Below are positions 37,148 to 46,335 of a stretch of DNA of 64,000 nt, one piece after another. The notes below the pieces were generated by a model. The model saw only the letters and a program-made list of their open reading frames with translations, was not told the origin of the DNA and did not search any database. The DNA comes from Saccharospirillum alexandrii_A (GTDB taxonomy: Bacteria > Pseudomonadota > Gammaproteobacteria > Pseudomonadales > Natronospirillaceae): assembly GCF_043641555.1 (NCBI RefSeq), contig NZ_JBHZRJ010000002.1, forward strand, positions 744,001-808,000. Reading direction: 5' to 3'. Positions within the stretch are counted from its first letter, which is position 1. The number at the start of each line of letters is the position of its first letter. Position numbers and translations under genes: made by a program.

Positions 37148-37603
37148 TTAGTCCTGAATTTGCTGGTACAGCGTTGTCAGTTTTTCATGGCGTTGACGAT
37201 TCAGCCCCCGGTCGGAATAGCCTGCCCGGCTGGACGACCGGAAATGCACTTCCCGGGCATCGGCATCGAGGTAGAACTCGGCATCGTCGTGGAACTTCAT
37301 CAGATCGGTGGTGAAGACGACATAAAGGTAATCGGCTTCCTGTTTTATGACTTCGGCCCCGCCATAGCTTTTCACCGCGGTGAGAATGGCGGCCATTGTC
37401 GCTTCCTGATCGGCCTTGAATGGCCAGGGTGCAACCCGCTTAGCGACATCATCTGCCTGGGTCGATACCGCATTCGGCTTCGATGACAAGGGTTTCAGCC
37501 GCCCCTGACTATGGCCCAGAACCGGTGTCCGGCTGTTCTGCACATAAATCATGATAAAAGCCAGCACGATCAGGACGGCCAGAATGATAAAAAAGGTTTT
37601 CAT
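37148..37603 (-). CDS. Membrane-anchored DUF1499 protein
   Basis: The product has 151 residues. A single N-terminal transmembrane helix (about 4-20) precedes a DUF1499 domain with SSSRAGYSDRGLNRQRHEKL near the C-terminus. It has no Cys. DUF1499 proteins have no assigned biochemical role. It is the first gene of the operon that ends with the disulfide reductase (17 bp later), transcribed from the promoter at 37700-37728. Confidence 0.85.
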   Translation of the reverse strand: MKTFFIILAVLIVLAFIMIYVQNSRTPVLGHSQGRLKPLSSKPNAVSTQADDVAKRVAPWPFKADQEATMAAILTAVKSYGGAEVIKQEADYLYVVFTTDLMKFHDDAEFYLDADAREVHFRSSSRAGYSDRGLNRQRHEKLTTLYQQIQD

Positions 37604-37673
37604 GGTTACTTCCCTTGTTTGCAGTGAGTTTGTCGGAGCATCGGGCCAAAACTTACAAAGCCAGTGCTTTATC

Positions 37674-37742
37674 TTGCACGCAACTATCTTGTGCACAAAA
37701 TAATAGAGGGTATGCCTTGACCCGTCAATACCTTGTGCGCAA
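37674..37742. promoter_or_regulatory. Three-copy palindromic operator and promoters of the OhrR/DUF1499 divergon
   Basis: Three copies of a 10-bp palindrome are present: TTGCACGCAA (37674-37683), TTGTGCACAA (37689-37698, perfect) and TTGTGCGCAA (37733-37742). On the minus strand TTGACG (37728-37723), a 17-base spacer and TATTAT (37705-37700) form a strong sigma-70 promoter for the DUF1499 gene, with the perfect copy directly after the -10 box. The third copy overlaps the likely -10 region of the divergent regulator. This fits autorepression and co-repression by the MarR-type protein. Confidence 0.8.
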
Positions 37743-37776
37743 ACTATAAGCCTAATGACCACGACCGGATGCCTAA

Positions 37777-38232
37777 GTGACTGACAACACCGACGCCCTG
37801 CCCCAATTGAAGCTGACAAATCAGATTTGTCACGCACTCTACTCTGCGACCAACGCTCTGATTCGCGCCTACCGGCCGCTACTGGAACCACTGGACCTGA
37901 CCTATCCGCAATATCTGGTCATGCTGTCGCTCTGGGAAGAGGACGGCGTTCCCATTCGCACCCTGGTACACCAGACCCGGCTCGACTCGGGCACCCTAAC
38001 CCCTATTCTGAAACGGCTGGAGCAGAAAGGTCTGCTGATTCGCGGTCGCGCAGCGACCGATGAACGGAGCAAGACCATCACGCTGACCGATGCTGGGTTG
38101 GCCTTGAAAAAGCAAGCGGCGGATGTGCCAGCCGCACTGGTATGCCAGACCGACATGACCGCCGACCAGGCGCTGGAACTGAAAGCGCTGGCTGAAACGC
38201 TCTACCAGCAGTTGCAGAAAACACCAAGATAG
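37777..38232 (+). CDS. OhrR-type two-cysteine MarR family repressor
   Basis: The product has 151 residues, read from a GTG. It matches OhrR along its length: NQICHALYSATNALIRAY.PLL, then TYPQYLVMLSLWE, then LDSGTLTPILKRLE and DERSKTITLT. Cys18 sits where the OhrR peroxidatic Cys lies, and Cys123 follows 105 residues later, the same spacing as the two Cys of Xanthomonas OhrR. It should sense organic hydroperoxides or similar thiol-reactive compounds by disulfide formation and release the operators at 37674-37742. No ohr peroxidase gene is adjacent; the partner is the DUF1499-reductase operon. Confidence 0.87.
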   Translation: MTDNTDALPQLKLTNQICHALYSATNALIRAYRPLLEPLDLTYPQYLVMLSLWEEDGVPIRTLVHQTRLDSGTLTPILKRLEQKGLLIRGRAATDERSKTITLTDAGLALKKQAADVPAALVCQTDMTADQALELKALAETLYQQLQKTPR

Positions 38233-38312
38233 ATAACGGTATAAATAATGAAATTCAGAGTAGCGGTAATATTGAGAGCTCTGGTTTCCAGAGTTGGCCG
38301 GCCGGCCTGTGT

Positions 38313-39191
38313 TCAGGCCACTGCTTGCCGGGCGCGACGGTGCGCTTGCCACAGACCGGCCATAAAGAAACCCATGGCGATCCAGATCAGCACGAAGGTC
38401 AGCAGTCTCTGCGGTGGGTAGGCTTCGTCGAGAATGAACACCGCAGAGAGAAATTGCAGCGTCGGGTTCAGGTACATGATGAATCCGACCACAATCAGAT
38501 CCAGCCGACGGGCAGCGGCGGCAAATAACAGCAGTGGCACGGCCGTTACCGCGCCAGCCGCAATCAACAGAAGGGTATCGCTCAGCGATTGCGCAAACAT
38601 CATCTGGCCCGCCGACCAAAGCCAGAGGAGGTACAACAGTGCAACCGGCACGACCACCATGGTTTCAACCTGTAAGCCGTTCAGGCTGTCGACAGGTTGC
38701 ATCTTACGCACCAGCCCATACAACCCGAAACTGCTCGCCAGCACCAGGGAAACCCAAGGCAAACGACCAATGGCAATCAGTTCGAACAGCACGGCAATCA
38801 AAGCCACCACCCCGGCGACTACCTGCCACCGGTTCATGGATTCTTTCAGTAACAGGCGGCCCAGAAACAAACTGACCAGAGGCGTAATGAAATAACCCAG
38901 GCTCGATTCCAGTACCCGCCCCGCCGACACCGCCCAGATAAACACCAGCCAGTTAATGGTAATCAGCGCGGCCGACAACGACAGCCAGGCCAATGCACGG
39001 CGATTGGCAATCAGGGCAGCCAGTTGCTTGCGTCTACCCAGGGCCAGAATGACCAGCCCCGTAAACACATAGGCCCATACGATCCGGTGCGCCAGCACTT
39101 CAAACGCTGACACATTGGCCAGCAAACTGAAAAACAAAGGAAAGCAGCCCCAGATACCGTAAGCACTGATGGCCAGCAACAAGCCCCGCAT
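38313..39191 (-). CDS. rarD: RarD-type EamA permease
   Basis: The product is a 292-residue protein with about ten helices. It opens MRGLLLAISAYGIWGCFPLFF and has HRIVWAYVFTGLV, both typical of RarD. I chose the ATG at 39191, which has GGAGG six to seven bases upstream. A second RarD-type C-terminus lies at 1-132. RarD function is poorly known. It is convergent with the OhrR gene. Confidence 0.9.
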   Translation of the reverse strand: MRGLLLAISAYGIWGCFPLFFSLLANVSAFEVLAHRIVWAYVFTGLVILALGRRKQLAALIANRRALAWLSLSAALITINWLVFIWAVSAGRVLESSLGYFITPLVSLFLGRLLLKESMNRWQVVAGVVALIAVLFELIAIGRLPWVSLVLASSFGLYGLVRKMQPVDSLNGLQVETMVVVPVALLYLLWLWSAGQMMFAQSLSDTLLLIAAGAVTAVPLLLFAAAARRLDLIVVGFIMYLNPTLQFLSAVFILDEAYPPQRLLTFVLIWIAMGFFMAGLWQAHRRARQAVA

Positions 39192-39275
39192 GTTCACCCT
39201 CCAAAATCGACGAGCGGACAGTGTACGGGGTTTGTCAGTAGCCTGCCTTAGCGGAGCACAATAAAACGCAGTGTT

Positions 39276-40433
39276 TCAGCCCAGGTTGCCCAGCAACCCA
39301 CGGTAAAGCTGATCGTCACCAATCACCTTGAGTGAACGGTCGTCGCACTCTACCAGCACGACAAACCCCGTCCGGTGGCGAATTTCCAGCGCCTCATGAA
39401 AGCTGGCACTGGCACTGACGAAGGTTGGAGCCTTTTTCAAGTCAGCCATCGAGTCTCCATCCTGCCAGCGTTGAACTGTTATGGCTTGGTTCTGACACCG
39501 TGCTGCACCGGTGTCAGCATTGAACCAGCAATCCTGTTTTGTATCGATACAATAATGGTCGTCTTTTGCTGGCAGCGCCGTTAGCGGGTCGGCAATATCG
39601 CCACACAATAGAACGTGCAAGGGGTTGGTGTGCGCCACAAAATCTTCAACGTACTGAGTCGCCGGGTTCAGCACAATATCCTGCGGGTTGCCCTGTTGCA
39701 CAATGCACCCATCTTTCATGATGGCAATGGTATTGCCGAGCTTGAGTGCTTCATCCAGATCGTGGCTGACGAACACAATGGTTTTTTGCAAGCGCGATTG
39801 CAGTTGCAGCAGCTCTTCCTGCAATTGCTGGCGAATCAGCGGGTCAAGCGCAGAAAAAGGCTCATCCATCAGCAGAATATCGGACTCGGTCGCCAGTGCC
39901 CGGGCCAAACCGACCCGCTGTTGCATACCGCCGGACAACGCACTGGGTTTATGGTTACGCCACTCGGTCAGCCCAACCAGTTCCAGCTGTGCATCAACCC
40001 GGCGGGCAATTTCTTCTTTTGACAACCCCTGAATATCGAGGGCGAAGCCAATGTTTTCAGCGACCGTCAACCAGGGCATCAGCGCAAATTTCTGAAACAC
40101 CATGGATATGCGTTTCATGCGAATTTCGCGCTGGGTCTGATGATCGGCATCGAAGAAATTCAACACCTCACCTTTATGCTCAATCAGCACTTCACCCCGG
40201 GTAACCGGGTTCAAACCGTTGACACAACGCAGCAGGCTTGATTTTCCGGAACCGGAAAGGCCCATCAATACACAAATCTCGCCTTTGTTTACTTTCAGAT
40301 TCGCCTGGCTGACCCCCAGCACCAACCCGGTTTCACTCTGCAACCGATCGCGATCGTAACCCTGGTCGAGCAAGGGCAACGCCCGCTCCGGGTTCTTGCC
40401 AAACACCAGGTCGACGTTTTTAAATTCAATCAT
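39276..40433 (-). CDS. choV: Choline ABC transporter ATPase ChoV
   Basis: The product has 385 residues: Walker A GLSGSGKSS, signature LSGGMQQRVGLARAL and Walker B ILLMDEPFSALDP, with a C-terminal accessory region of about 110 residues. It belongs to the ProV/OpuAA class and couples ATP hydrolysis to choline or betaine uptake. I chose the ATG at 40433, whose A is shared with the choW stop (TGATG). It is the last gene of the bet-cho operon. Confidence 0.93.
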   Translation of the reverse strand: MIEFKNVDLVFGKNPERALPLLDQGYDRDRLQSETGLVLGVSQANLKVNKGEICVLMGLSGSGKSSLLRCVNGLNPVTRGEVLIEHKGEVLNFFDADHQTQREIRMKRISMVFQKFALMPWLTVAENIGFALDIQGLSKEEIARRVDAQLELVGLTEWRNHKPSALSGGMQQRVGLARALATESDILLMDEPFSALDPLIRQQLQEELLQLQSRLQKTIVFVSHDLDEALKLGNTIAIMKDGCIVQQGNPQDIVLNPATQYVEDFVAHTNPLHVLLCGDIADPLTALPAKDDHYCIDTKQDCWFNADTGAARCQNQAITVQRWQDGDSMADLKKAPTFVSASASFHEALEIRHRTGFVVLVECDDRSLKVIGDDQLYRGLLGNLG

Positions 40434-41263
40434 CAGCTCACCTCGTGTTTTTGTTTCAGCAGACGGTCCAGCACAATGGCCAGCAAGACAATGGCAAGGC
40501 CCGCTTCGAACCCGCTGGCAATGTCTACGGTGTTGAGCGCCCGTACCACAGGTCTGCCCAGGCCATTGGCACCCACCAGTGCGGAAATGACTACCATCGA
40601 CAACGACAACATAATGCACTGGGTAATGCCGGCGGCGATGCTGGAAGCCGCTGCAGGCAGTTCAATGCGCCACAGCAGCTGGCGATTGGAACACCCGAAG
40701 GATTTACCGGCTTCCACCAGTTCTTTGGGTACCTGAAAAATGCCCAGATAGGTCAACCGAATCGGCGCAGCGATGGAAAATACAATGGTGGCAATCAGCC
40801 CGGGGACCACACCCAATCCAAACAGCGTCAGCGTTGGTATCAAATAAACAAAGGTAGGTACGGTCTGCATCAGATCCAGAACCGGGCGCAACAGGGTATA
40901 CAGCAAAGGCCGGTGTGCCGCGGCAATGCCAATCGGAACACCAATCAACACACAGAGGCTGGTGGCGCACACTACCATCACCAGCGTTTCAATCGTCGCT
41001 TCCCAGTAACCCAGATTCCAGATCAGTAAGAAAGATAAAACAGTAAAGACCGTGAGCCCGGTGTTGCGACGCAACCACTGGGCCATCACACCCGTAATCG
41101 CGATGAACAGCCAGGGTGGCAGCAAAAGCAGGTTGTCGGTTGCGCCGTCTATTAACCATTCCAGAGCAATCGCCAGGCTATCAAAAAACCAGGCACCGGA
41201 ATCGACCAGCCAATCGACAAAGCGCTCCATGGTTCTACCCAGGGGCAGTTTATAAGCTTCCAT
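40433..41263 (-). CDS. choW: Choline ABC transporter permease ChoW
   Basis: The product is a 276-residue permease of the ProW type with about six helices and the EAA-like loop (ELVEAGKSFGCSNRQLLWRI). The start is the ATG at 41263 (MEAYKLPLGRTMERF). It overlaps choV by one base. The upstream choX-choW gap carries a strong hairpin. Confidence 0.93.
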   Translation of the reverse strand: MEAYKLPLGRTMERFVDWLVDSGAWFFDSLAIALEWLIDGATDNLLLLPPWLFIAITGVMAQWLRRNTGLTVFTVLSFLLIWNLGYWEATIETLVMVVCATSLCVLIGVPIGIAAAHRPLLYTLLRPVLDLMQTVPTFVYLIPTLTLFGLGVVPGLIATIVFSIAAPIRLTYLGIFQVPKELVEAGKSFGCSNRQLLWRIELPAAASSIAAGITQCIMLSLSMVVISALVGANGLGRPVVRALNTVDIASGFEAGLAIVLLAIVLDRLLKQKHEVS

Positions 41264-41287
41264 AGTCAGTCTCAGTCTCGTTGAAAG

Positions 41288-41309
41288 GAGCGGCCACAAA
41301 GGGCCGCTC
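41288..41309 (-). other. Intercistronic stem-loop between choX and choW
   Basis: GAGCGGCC at 41288-41295 pairs perfectly with GGCCGCTC at 41302-41309 across a 6-base loop. It follows the choX stop inside the operon. Such hairpins after substrate-binding protein genes protect the 5' mRNA from 3' decay and lower downstream expression, giving more binding protein than permease. Confidence 0.65.
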
Positions 41310-41326
41310 GGTCATCGGGAGGGAAA

Positions 41327-42262
41327 TTACTGCAGCGCGGCTTTTGCCACTGGTGCAGCGGCTTCACCGTCCAGGGTGGTGACACCGTCGAGCCAGACGT
41401 CGAGCACATCGGAATTGGCAGAAAGCCACTGGGTGGCGGCATCATTCGGGCGCATGCCTTCATCCAGAATCAGTGCCATTACTTCGTTTTCCATGGCCAG
41501 CGTAAAAGTCTGGTTGGAGAGCAGGCGACCAACATTGGCACACTCTTCAGCGTACCCTTTACGAACGTTGGTGTGGACGGTAGCGCCACCGTAGTTCGGG
41601 CCGAAGAAGTCGTCGCCACCGTCGAGGTAGGCCAGATCAAAATTGGCGTTCATCGGGTGCGGTTCCCAGCCGAGGAACACGATCCAGTTGTCGCGACGAT
41701 CGGCGCGGCCAACCTGAGACAACATGCCCGATTCACTCGATTCAACCACTTCAAAATCACCCAGGCCGAACGCATCCTGATCAATCATGCTCTGGATCAG
41801 GCGGTTACCATCGTTGCCGGGCTCGATACCGTAGATCTGGTTATCAAATTCATCGGCGTATTCGGCAATATCTGCGAAGGATTGTACGCCAGCGTCATAC
41901 ACATACTGTGGCACGGCCAGGGTGTACTTGGCGCCTTCCAGGTTGGTGCCCAGAATGTCGATGGTGCCGGCATCCCGATAAGGTGCGATGTCTGCTTCCA
42001 TGGTGGGCATCCAGTTGCCCAGAAATACGTCGATGTCACCGTTTTCCAGAGAGCGATAGGTAACGGGTACTGACAGCAACTGGCTTTCAGTTTCATAGCC
42101 AATGCTTTCCAGTACAACGGAGGTCAGCGCTGTGGTTGCGGTAATATCCGTCCAGCCTACGTCGGCAAAACGCACTTCTTCACAGCTATTGGCCATGGCA
42201 ATGCCAGCAGTGCCCGTTAGGGCAATGGCAACGGTGAGTTTCTTTGCGATTGAAACAGTCAT
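41327..42262 (-). CDS. choX: Choline/betaine ABC transporter substrate-binding protein ChoX
   Basis: The product has 311 residues with a signal peptide (about 1-24, ending AMANS). The mature protein has the OpuAC fold with aromatic residues for the cation-pi cage (for example Trp in DVGWTDITATT and LGNWMPTMEADI). It delivers choline to ChoWV. GAGG precedes the ATG. It follows betA by 64 bp. Confidence 0.93.
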   Translation of the reverse strand: MTVSIAKKLTVAIALTGTAGIAMANSCEEVRFADVGWTDITATTALTSVVLESIGYETESQLLSVPVTYRSLENGDIDVFLGNWMPTMEADIAPYRDAGTIDILGTNLEGAKYTLAVPQYVYDAGVQSFADIAEYADEFDNQIYGIEPGNDGNRLIQSMIDQDAFGLGDFEVVESSESGMLSQVGRADRRDNWIVFLGWEPHPMNANFDLAYLDGGDDFFGPNYGGATVHTNVRKGYAEECANVGRLLSNQTFTLAMENEVMALILDEGMRPNDAATQWLSANSDVLDVWLDGVTTLDGEAAAPVAKAALQ

Positions 42263-42326
42263 CTTTTCTATCCTCTTTTTACTCGGTTAATGTCTTCTAT
42301 GACGATCCTGAGGGTCAGGCTCCCTT

Positions 42327-44000
42327 TTAGCGTTGTGCCGTTTTCCAGTTAGGGTGTTCCCATACCGCCGCCGTTGACGGGGTGATTGGCGTACGGCCAC
42401 GAATATGGTCTGCACATTTTTCGGCCAGCATAATGGTCGGTGCGTTCAGGTTACCGCTGACGACACTTGGCATGATGGACGCATCGACAACGCGCAGATT
42501 TTTAACCCCATAAACACGCGCCTCGCTGTCCACCACCGCCATCGGGTCATCGGCTGCGCCCATTTTGCAGGTACAGGACGGGTGATAGGCGCTGTCGGCT
42601 TTCTCGCGAACAAAGGCATCAATTTCCTCATCGCTTTGCACAGCGGGACCCGGTTGCAATTCTTCACCGCGAAATGGCTCGAACGCCGGTTGCGCCAGAA
42701 TTTCCCGGGTCAGTTTTACCGCCTGACGCATTTCCCAGCGATCACGTTCAGTGCTGAGCAAGTTGGGCTGAATAATCGGGTGATCGGCCGGGTTCGCAGT
42801 TTTCAGTTTCAAGTAGCCGCGACTGGTCTGGCGCATTGGGCCGACATGGCACTGGTAAGCATGCACCTGAGGATCTACCCGGCCATGATCAATGACCTGG
42901 GAAGGCAGAAAATGAAACTGAAGGTCCGGGTGACGAACACCGGCTTCGGACCGAATAAAGCCACCGGCCTCAAGGTGAGCTGTACGGCAGGCGCCTTTGT
43001 CGTTGTTGATAAACCAGGTCACACCGGCGATGGTCTTATGAGGCTGATGCGTGTACTTATACAGCGTCAGCGGTTGCGTGCAGGCTTGCTGCACATACAA
43101 TTCCAGATGGTCCTGCAGGTTTTGTCCGACGCCCGGGCGGTGTGCTACCACATCTATGCCAAGCGCTTTAAGATCGGTTTCATCGCCAATGCCGGAGAGC
43201 ATTAACAATTGCGGAGAGTTAATGGCGCCGCCGCTGAGAATGACTTCCCGCTTTGCTTTGACGCGCACGGTTTTATTATTCTGAACGTACTCAACGCCAA
43301 CGGCGGTATCCCCTTCAAACAGAATTCGCTGCACCATGGCACCGGTTTCCGCACGCAGATTGGAGCGGTCGAGAACCGGGCGTAAATAGGCCTGAGCGGT
43401 ATTCCAGCGTTTGCCCTGTTTGATGGTCATGTCCATGACCCCGAAGCCTTCCTGCTGATAACCGTTCATGTCGCTGGTGTGTGGGTACCCGGCTTGCTGG
43501 CCGGCTTCGATGAAAGCACCAAACAGGGGGTTTGGCTGATCCCCGGTGTGAACGTTCAGGGGGCCGTCGCTACCGCGGTAATCGTCGGCGCCCACTTCCC
43601 GGGTTTCGGCCTTGCGAAAATAAGGCAGCACATCGGCGTAAGACCAGCCTTCGGCGCCCTCCTCCTGCCAGCGATCGTAATCGTAAGCGTGGCCGCGAAT
43701 ATAAACCATGGCATTCAATGAGGAACCGCCACCCCAAACCTTGCCGCGCGGCCAGTACAGTTTGCGGTTGTTCATGTGGGCTTGCGGTTCGGTGTGGTAA
43801 TACCAGTTGTATTTTTCATCGCCGAGGTTGTAGGTCAGCGCCGCAGGCATGTGTATTTTCCAGGTGTCGTCCTTGCGGCCGGCCTCCAGCACCAGAACGT
43901 CGACATCGCTGTCTTCCGACAGTCGATTGGCCAGCACGCAACCCGCCGAGCCCGTGCCCACAATGATGTAATCCGTTGTCTGATCGAACGAAACAGTCAT
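42327..44000 (-). CDS. betA: Choline dehydrogenase BetA
   Basis: The product is a 557-residue GMC-family flavoenzyme that oxidises choline to betaine aldehyde. YIIVGTGSAGCVLANRLSED binds FAD, and SAYHPSCTCKMG contains the catalytic His region. I chose the ATG at 44000; a TTG at 44021 adds seven residues with no better ribosome site. It lies between betB and choX. Confidence 0.95.
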   Translation of the reverse strand: MTVSFDQTTDYIIVGTGSAGCVLANRLSEDSDVDVLVLEAGRKDDTWKIHMPAALTYNLGDEKYNWYYHTEPQAHMNNRKLYWPRGKVWGGGSSLNAMVYIRGHAYDYDRWQEEGAEGWSYADVLPYFRKAETREVGADDYRGSDGPLNVHTGDQPNPLFGAFIEAGQQAGYPHTSDMNGYQQEGFGVMDMTIKQGKRWNTAQAYLRPVLDRSNLRAETGAMVQRILFEGDTAVGVEYVQNNKTVRVKAKREVILSGGAINSPQLLMLSGIGDETDLKALGIDVVAHRPGVGQNLQDHLELYVQQACTQPLTLYKYTHQPHKTIAGVTWFINNDKGACRTAHLEAGGFIRSEAGVRHPDLQFHFLPSQVIDHGRVDPQVHAYQCHVGPMRQTSRGYLKLKTANPADHPIIQPNLLSTERDRWEMRQAVKLTREILAQPAFEPFRGEELQPGPAVQSDEEIDAFVREKADSAYHPSCTCKMGAADDPMAVVDSEARVYGVKNLRVVDASIMPSVVSGNLNAPTIMLAEKCADHIRGRTPITPSTAAVWEHPNWKTAQR

Positions 44001-44054
44001 ATCCAATAAATACCCACTCAATTCATATCATGCAGCGCGCTGGCGCGGTGCTGT

Positions 44055-45530
44055 TTAAAACGGCGACTCAACCGGCCCCATACCCACGTAAACCGATTTG
44101 ATCTGGGTATAGTGGTTCAGCGTTGCCAGGCCATTCTCGCGGCCAATGCCCGAATGCTTGTAACCGCCCACCGGCATCTCGGCCGGGGAATTACCGTAGG
44201 CATTGATCCAGCAAATACCCGCCTGCAATTGGCCAACAACCCGATGCGCGCATTGAATATTGCTGGTGAAGACTCCGGCCGCCAGGCCGTAGTCGGTCTT
44301 GTTGGCGCGCGCGATCACCTCGGCTTCGTCCTCAAATTTCATAACAGACATCACCGGGCCAAATATCTCATCGCGCACCTGAGGCATGTCATCGGTGCAG
44401 TCGGCAAACACCGTCGGGCGTACGAAATAGCCCTGTTCAAAGCCTTCGGGATGAACGGCATCACCGCCAGTCACCAGGCGAGCACCGGACTCGACACCTG
44501 CCTTGATGGCGGCCAGTACCTTGGCCTGATGGTCTGCGGAAATCAGCGCACCCATGTTGGTGTCCGGATGCAGGGGGTCGCCAAAGACGACATTGCGCTC
44601 AGTCCGGTCTTTGACCTTTTCAAGAAACGCATCGTAAATATCGGCATGCACGAAGACGCGAGTACCGTTGGTACAGACTTCGCCCTGGGTGTAGAAGTTC
44701 GCGAGCAATGCCGCGCCCACAGCGTTGTCGAGATCGGCATCGGGGAAGATGATCAGCGGTGATTTGCCACCCAGTTCCATGGTGACGCCCTTTAGCGTAC
44801 TCGCTGAATCGGCCATGACTTTTTTGCCCGTGCCGACTTCACCGGTGAAGGAGACTTTGGCAATGTCCGGGTGAGCCGTCAGTGCCTGGCCGACACGATG
44901 ATCGCCCTGCACCACATTGAATACACCGGCCGGCACGCCCGCCTCAATGAAGATTTCAGCCAGTTTGGCAGCGCCCATCGGCGTTTCTTCTGAAGGCTTG
45001 AACACCATAGCGTTACCGCAGGCCAGTGCAGGGGCGGCTTTCCAGCAGGCGATCTGCAAGGGGTAATTCCAGGCGCCAATACCCGCACACACGCCCAGCG
45101 GTTCACGCCGGGTATAGAAAAAATCGCCGCCCAGGTCGTGATGCGTCCCCTCAATAGCGGACGTTAATCCGGCGTAATATTCAATGGCATCGGCTCCGGT
45201 GACGACATCAACCACACTGGCTTCCTGCCAGGGTTTGCCGGTATCGAGTACTTCAATGCGTGCCAGTTCATCATTGCGTTCGCGTAACAGAGCTACGGCT
45301 TTATTCAGAATACGGGTACGCTCCATGGCACTCATGGCCGACCAGGTTGCAAAGCCGCGTTGCGCTGATTGCACAGCGGCATCCACCAGAGCGGCATCGG
45401 CCTGCTCAACCTGATACAACACGGCACCGGTGGCCGGGTTGATGACCGGAAAGGTTTCACCAGACTGGCTGGGGCGATAGGCACCATCGATAAAAGACTG
45501 CAACAAGGCAGACGTGGCCGGGGCTGTCAT
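44055..45530 (-). CDS. betB: Betaine aldehyde dehydrogenase BetB
   Basis: The product is a 491-residue NAD(P)-dependent aldehyde dehydrogenase making glycine betaine. Catalytic residues are Asn155 (WNYP), Glu252 (ELGGKSP) and Cys286 (GEVCTNGTR). Its stop lies 54 bp before betA and its start one base after the betI stop, so the operon is tight. Confidence 0.96.
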   Translation of the reverse strand: MTAPATSALLQSFIDGAYRPSQSGETFPVINPATGAVLYQVEQADAALVDAAVQSAQRGFATWSAMSAMERTRILNKAVALLRERNDELARIEVLDTGKPWQEASVVDVVTGADAIEYYAGLTSAIEGTHHDLGGDFFYTRREPLGVCAGIGAWNYPLQIACWKAAPALACGNAMVFKPSEETPMGAAKLAEIFIEAGVPAGVFNVVQGDHRVGQALTAHPDIAKVSFTGEVGTGKKVMADSASTLKGVTMELGGKSPLIIFPDADLDNAVGAALLANFYTQGEVCTNGTRVFVHADIYDAFLEKVKDRTERNVVFGDPLHPDTNMGALISADHQAKVLAAIKAGVESGARLVTGGDAVHPEGFEQGYFVRPTVFADCTDDMPQVRDEIFGPVMSVMKFEDEAEVIARANKTDYGLAAGVFTSNIQCAHRVVGQLQAGICWINAYGNSPAEMPVGGYKHSGIGRENGLATLNHYTQIKSVYVGMGPVESPF

Positions 45531-45531
45531 T

Positions 45532-46143
45532 TCAGGCAGACTCCTTCAATACATTGGGTTTGGACGGAATCGAGGCGATCATCTGGTTTACATGATGACG
45601 GCACACCGCGATGCACTGCTCGGCGTCGATGCCTTCCTGTGTAAGGGCGCCGCGCAACCACAAGCCGTCAATCAGAGCCGCCAGCGAGGTGGCTGCCAGA
45701 TGCGGATTGTCGTGACCGAGCGCCTTGAAACTGACTCGCAGATTGCTGTGCAAACGCGATTTGTTGATTTGCTGCAACCGGGCAAAGGCCGGTTCATGCA
45801 TGGCACTGCTCCAGAACGCCAGCCAGGTTTTGGCCGAGAGGCTGTCGGTCTGTGTTTTTGAAAAGTTGGTGGCAATGATCGCCGCCAAACGATCTTGAGG
45901 GGTCGGGTTCTCTGGCAAGCGGGTCAGCAGGTCCACTTTGAGCTGCTGCAGCAATTCCAGCATAGTGGCTTCCAGCAAGCCCAGTTTGTTCCCGAAATAA
46001 TGCGCGATGATGCCAGCCGATACGCCGGCCCGGCGAGCAATGCTCTGCACCGTTGTTGCGCTATAGCCCACCTCACCGATCGACTCAAGCGTTGCGTCGA
46101 TCAGTTGCTTGCGCCTTATGGGTTCCATTCCGACCTTTGGCAT
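45532..46143 (-). CDS. betI: Choline-responsive repressor BetI
   Basis: The product is a 203-residue TetR-family repressor. The N-terminal HTH (RKQLIDATLESIGEVGY followed by SIARRAGVSAGIIAHYFG) is BetI-like. Choline relieves repression in characterised homologues. It is the first gene of the operon and has a BetI-type operator 78 bp upstream of its ATG. Confidence 0.95.
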   Translation of the reverse strand: MPKVGMEPIRRKQLIDATLESIGEVGYSATTVQSIARRAGVSAGIIAHYFGNKLGLLEATMLELLQQLKVDLLTRLPENPTPQDRLAAIIATNFSKTQTDSLSAKTWLAFWSSAMHEPAFARLQQINKSRLHSNLRVSFKALGHDNPHLAATSLAALIDGLWLRGALTQEGIDAEQCIAVCRHHVNQMIASIPSKPNVLKESA

Positions 46144-46220
46144 AACGTTTCACTCGTCCTGTCTCAATGAAAAGAATCTCAATTGACCGGATTTTACCAC
46201 CAAATGATCACCGTTCTTTT

Positions 46221-46241
46221 TTGATTGGTCGTTCAATATAA
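46221..46241. promoter_or_regulatory. BetI-type operator upstream of betI
   Basis: The site reads TTGATTGGTCGTTCAAT at 46221-46237, with an AT-rich tail to 46241. It is an imperfect dyad of TTGA and TTCAA half-sites and resembles the known BetI boxes of enteric and Vibrio bet loci. It lies 78-98 bp before the betI ATG, so it would autorepress the whole bet-cho operon. The likeness to published boxes is from memory. Confidence 0.7.
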
Positions 46242-46335
46242 AACAAGGTAATGCATCGACCCCTAAAGTTCAAGGACGAAGTTGACACTTTCTTTAATGT
46301 TGAAAGAGGTTGTTCGGCGGGAAACAGAGACTCAA

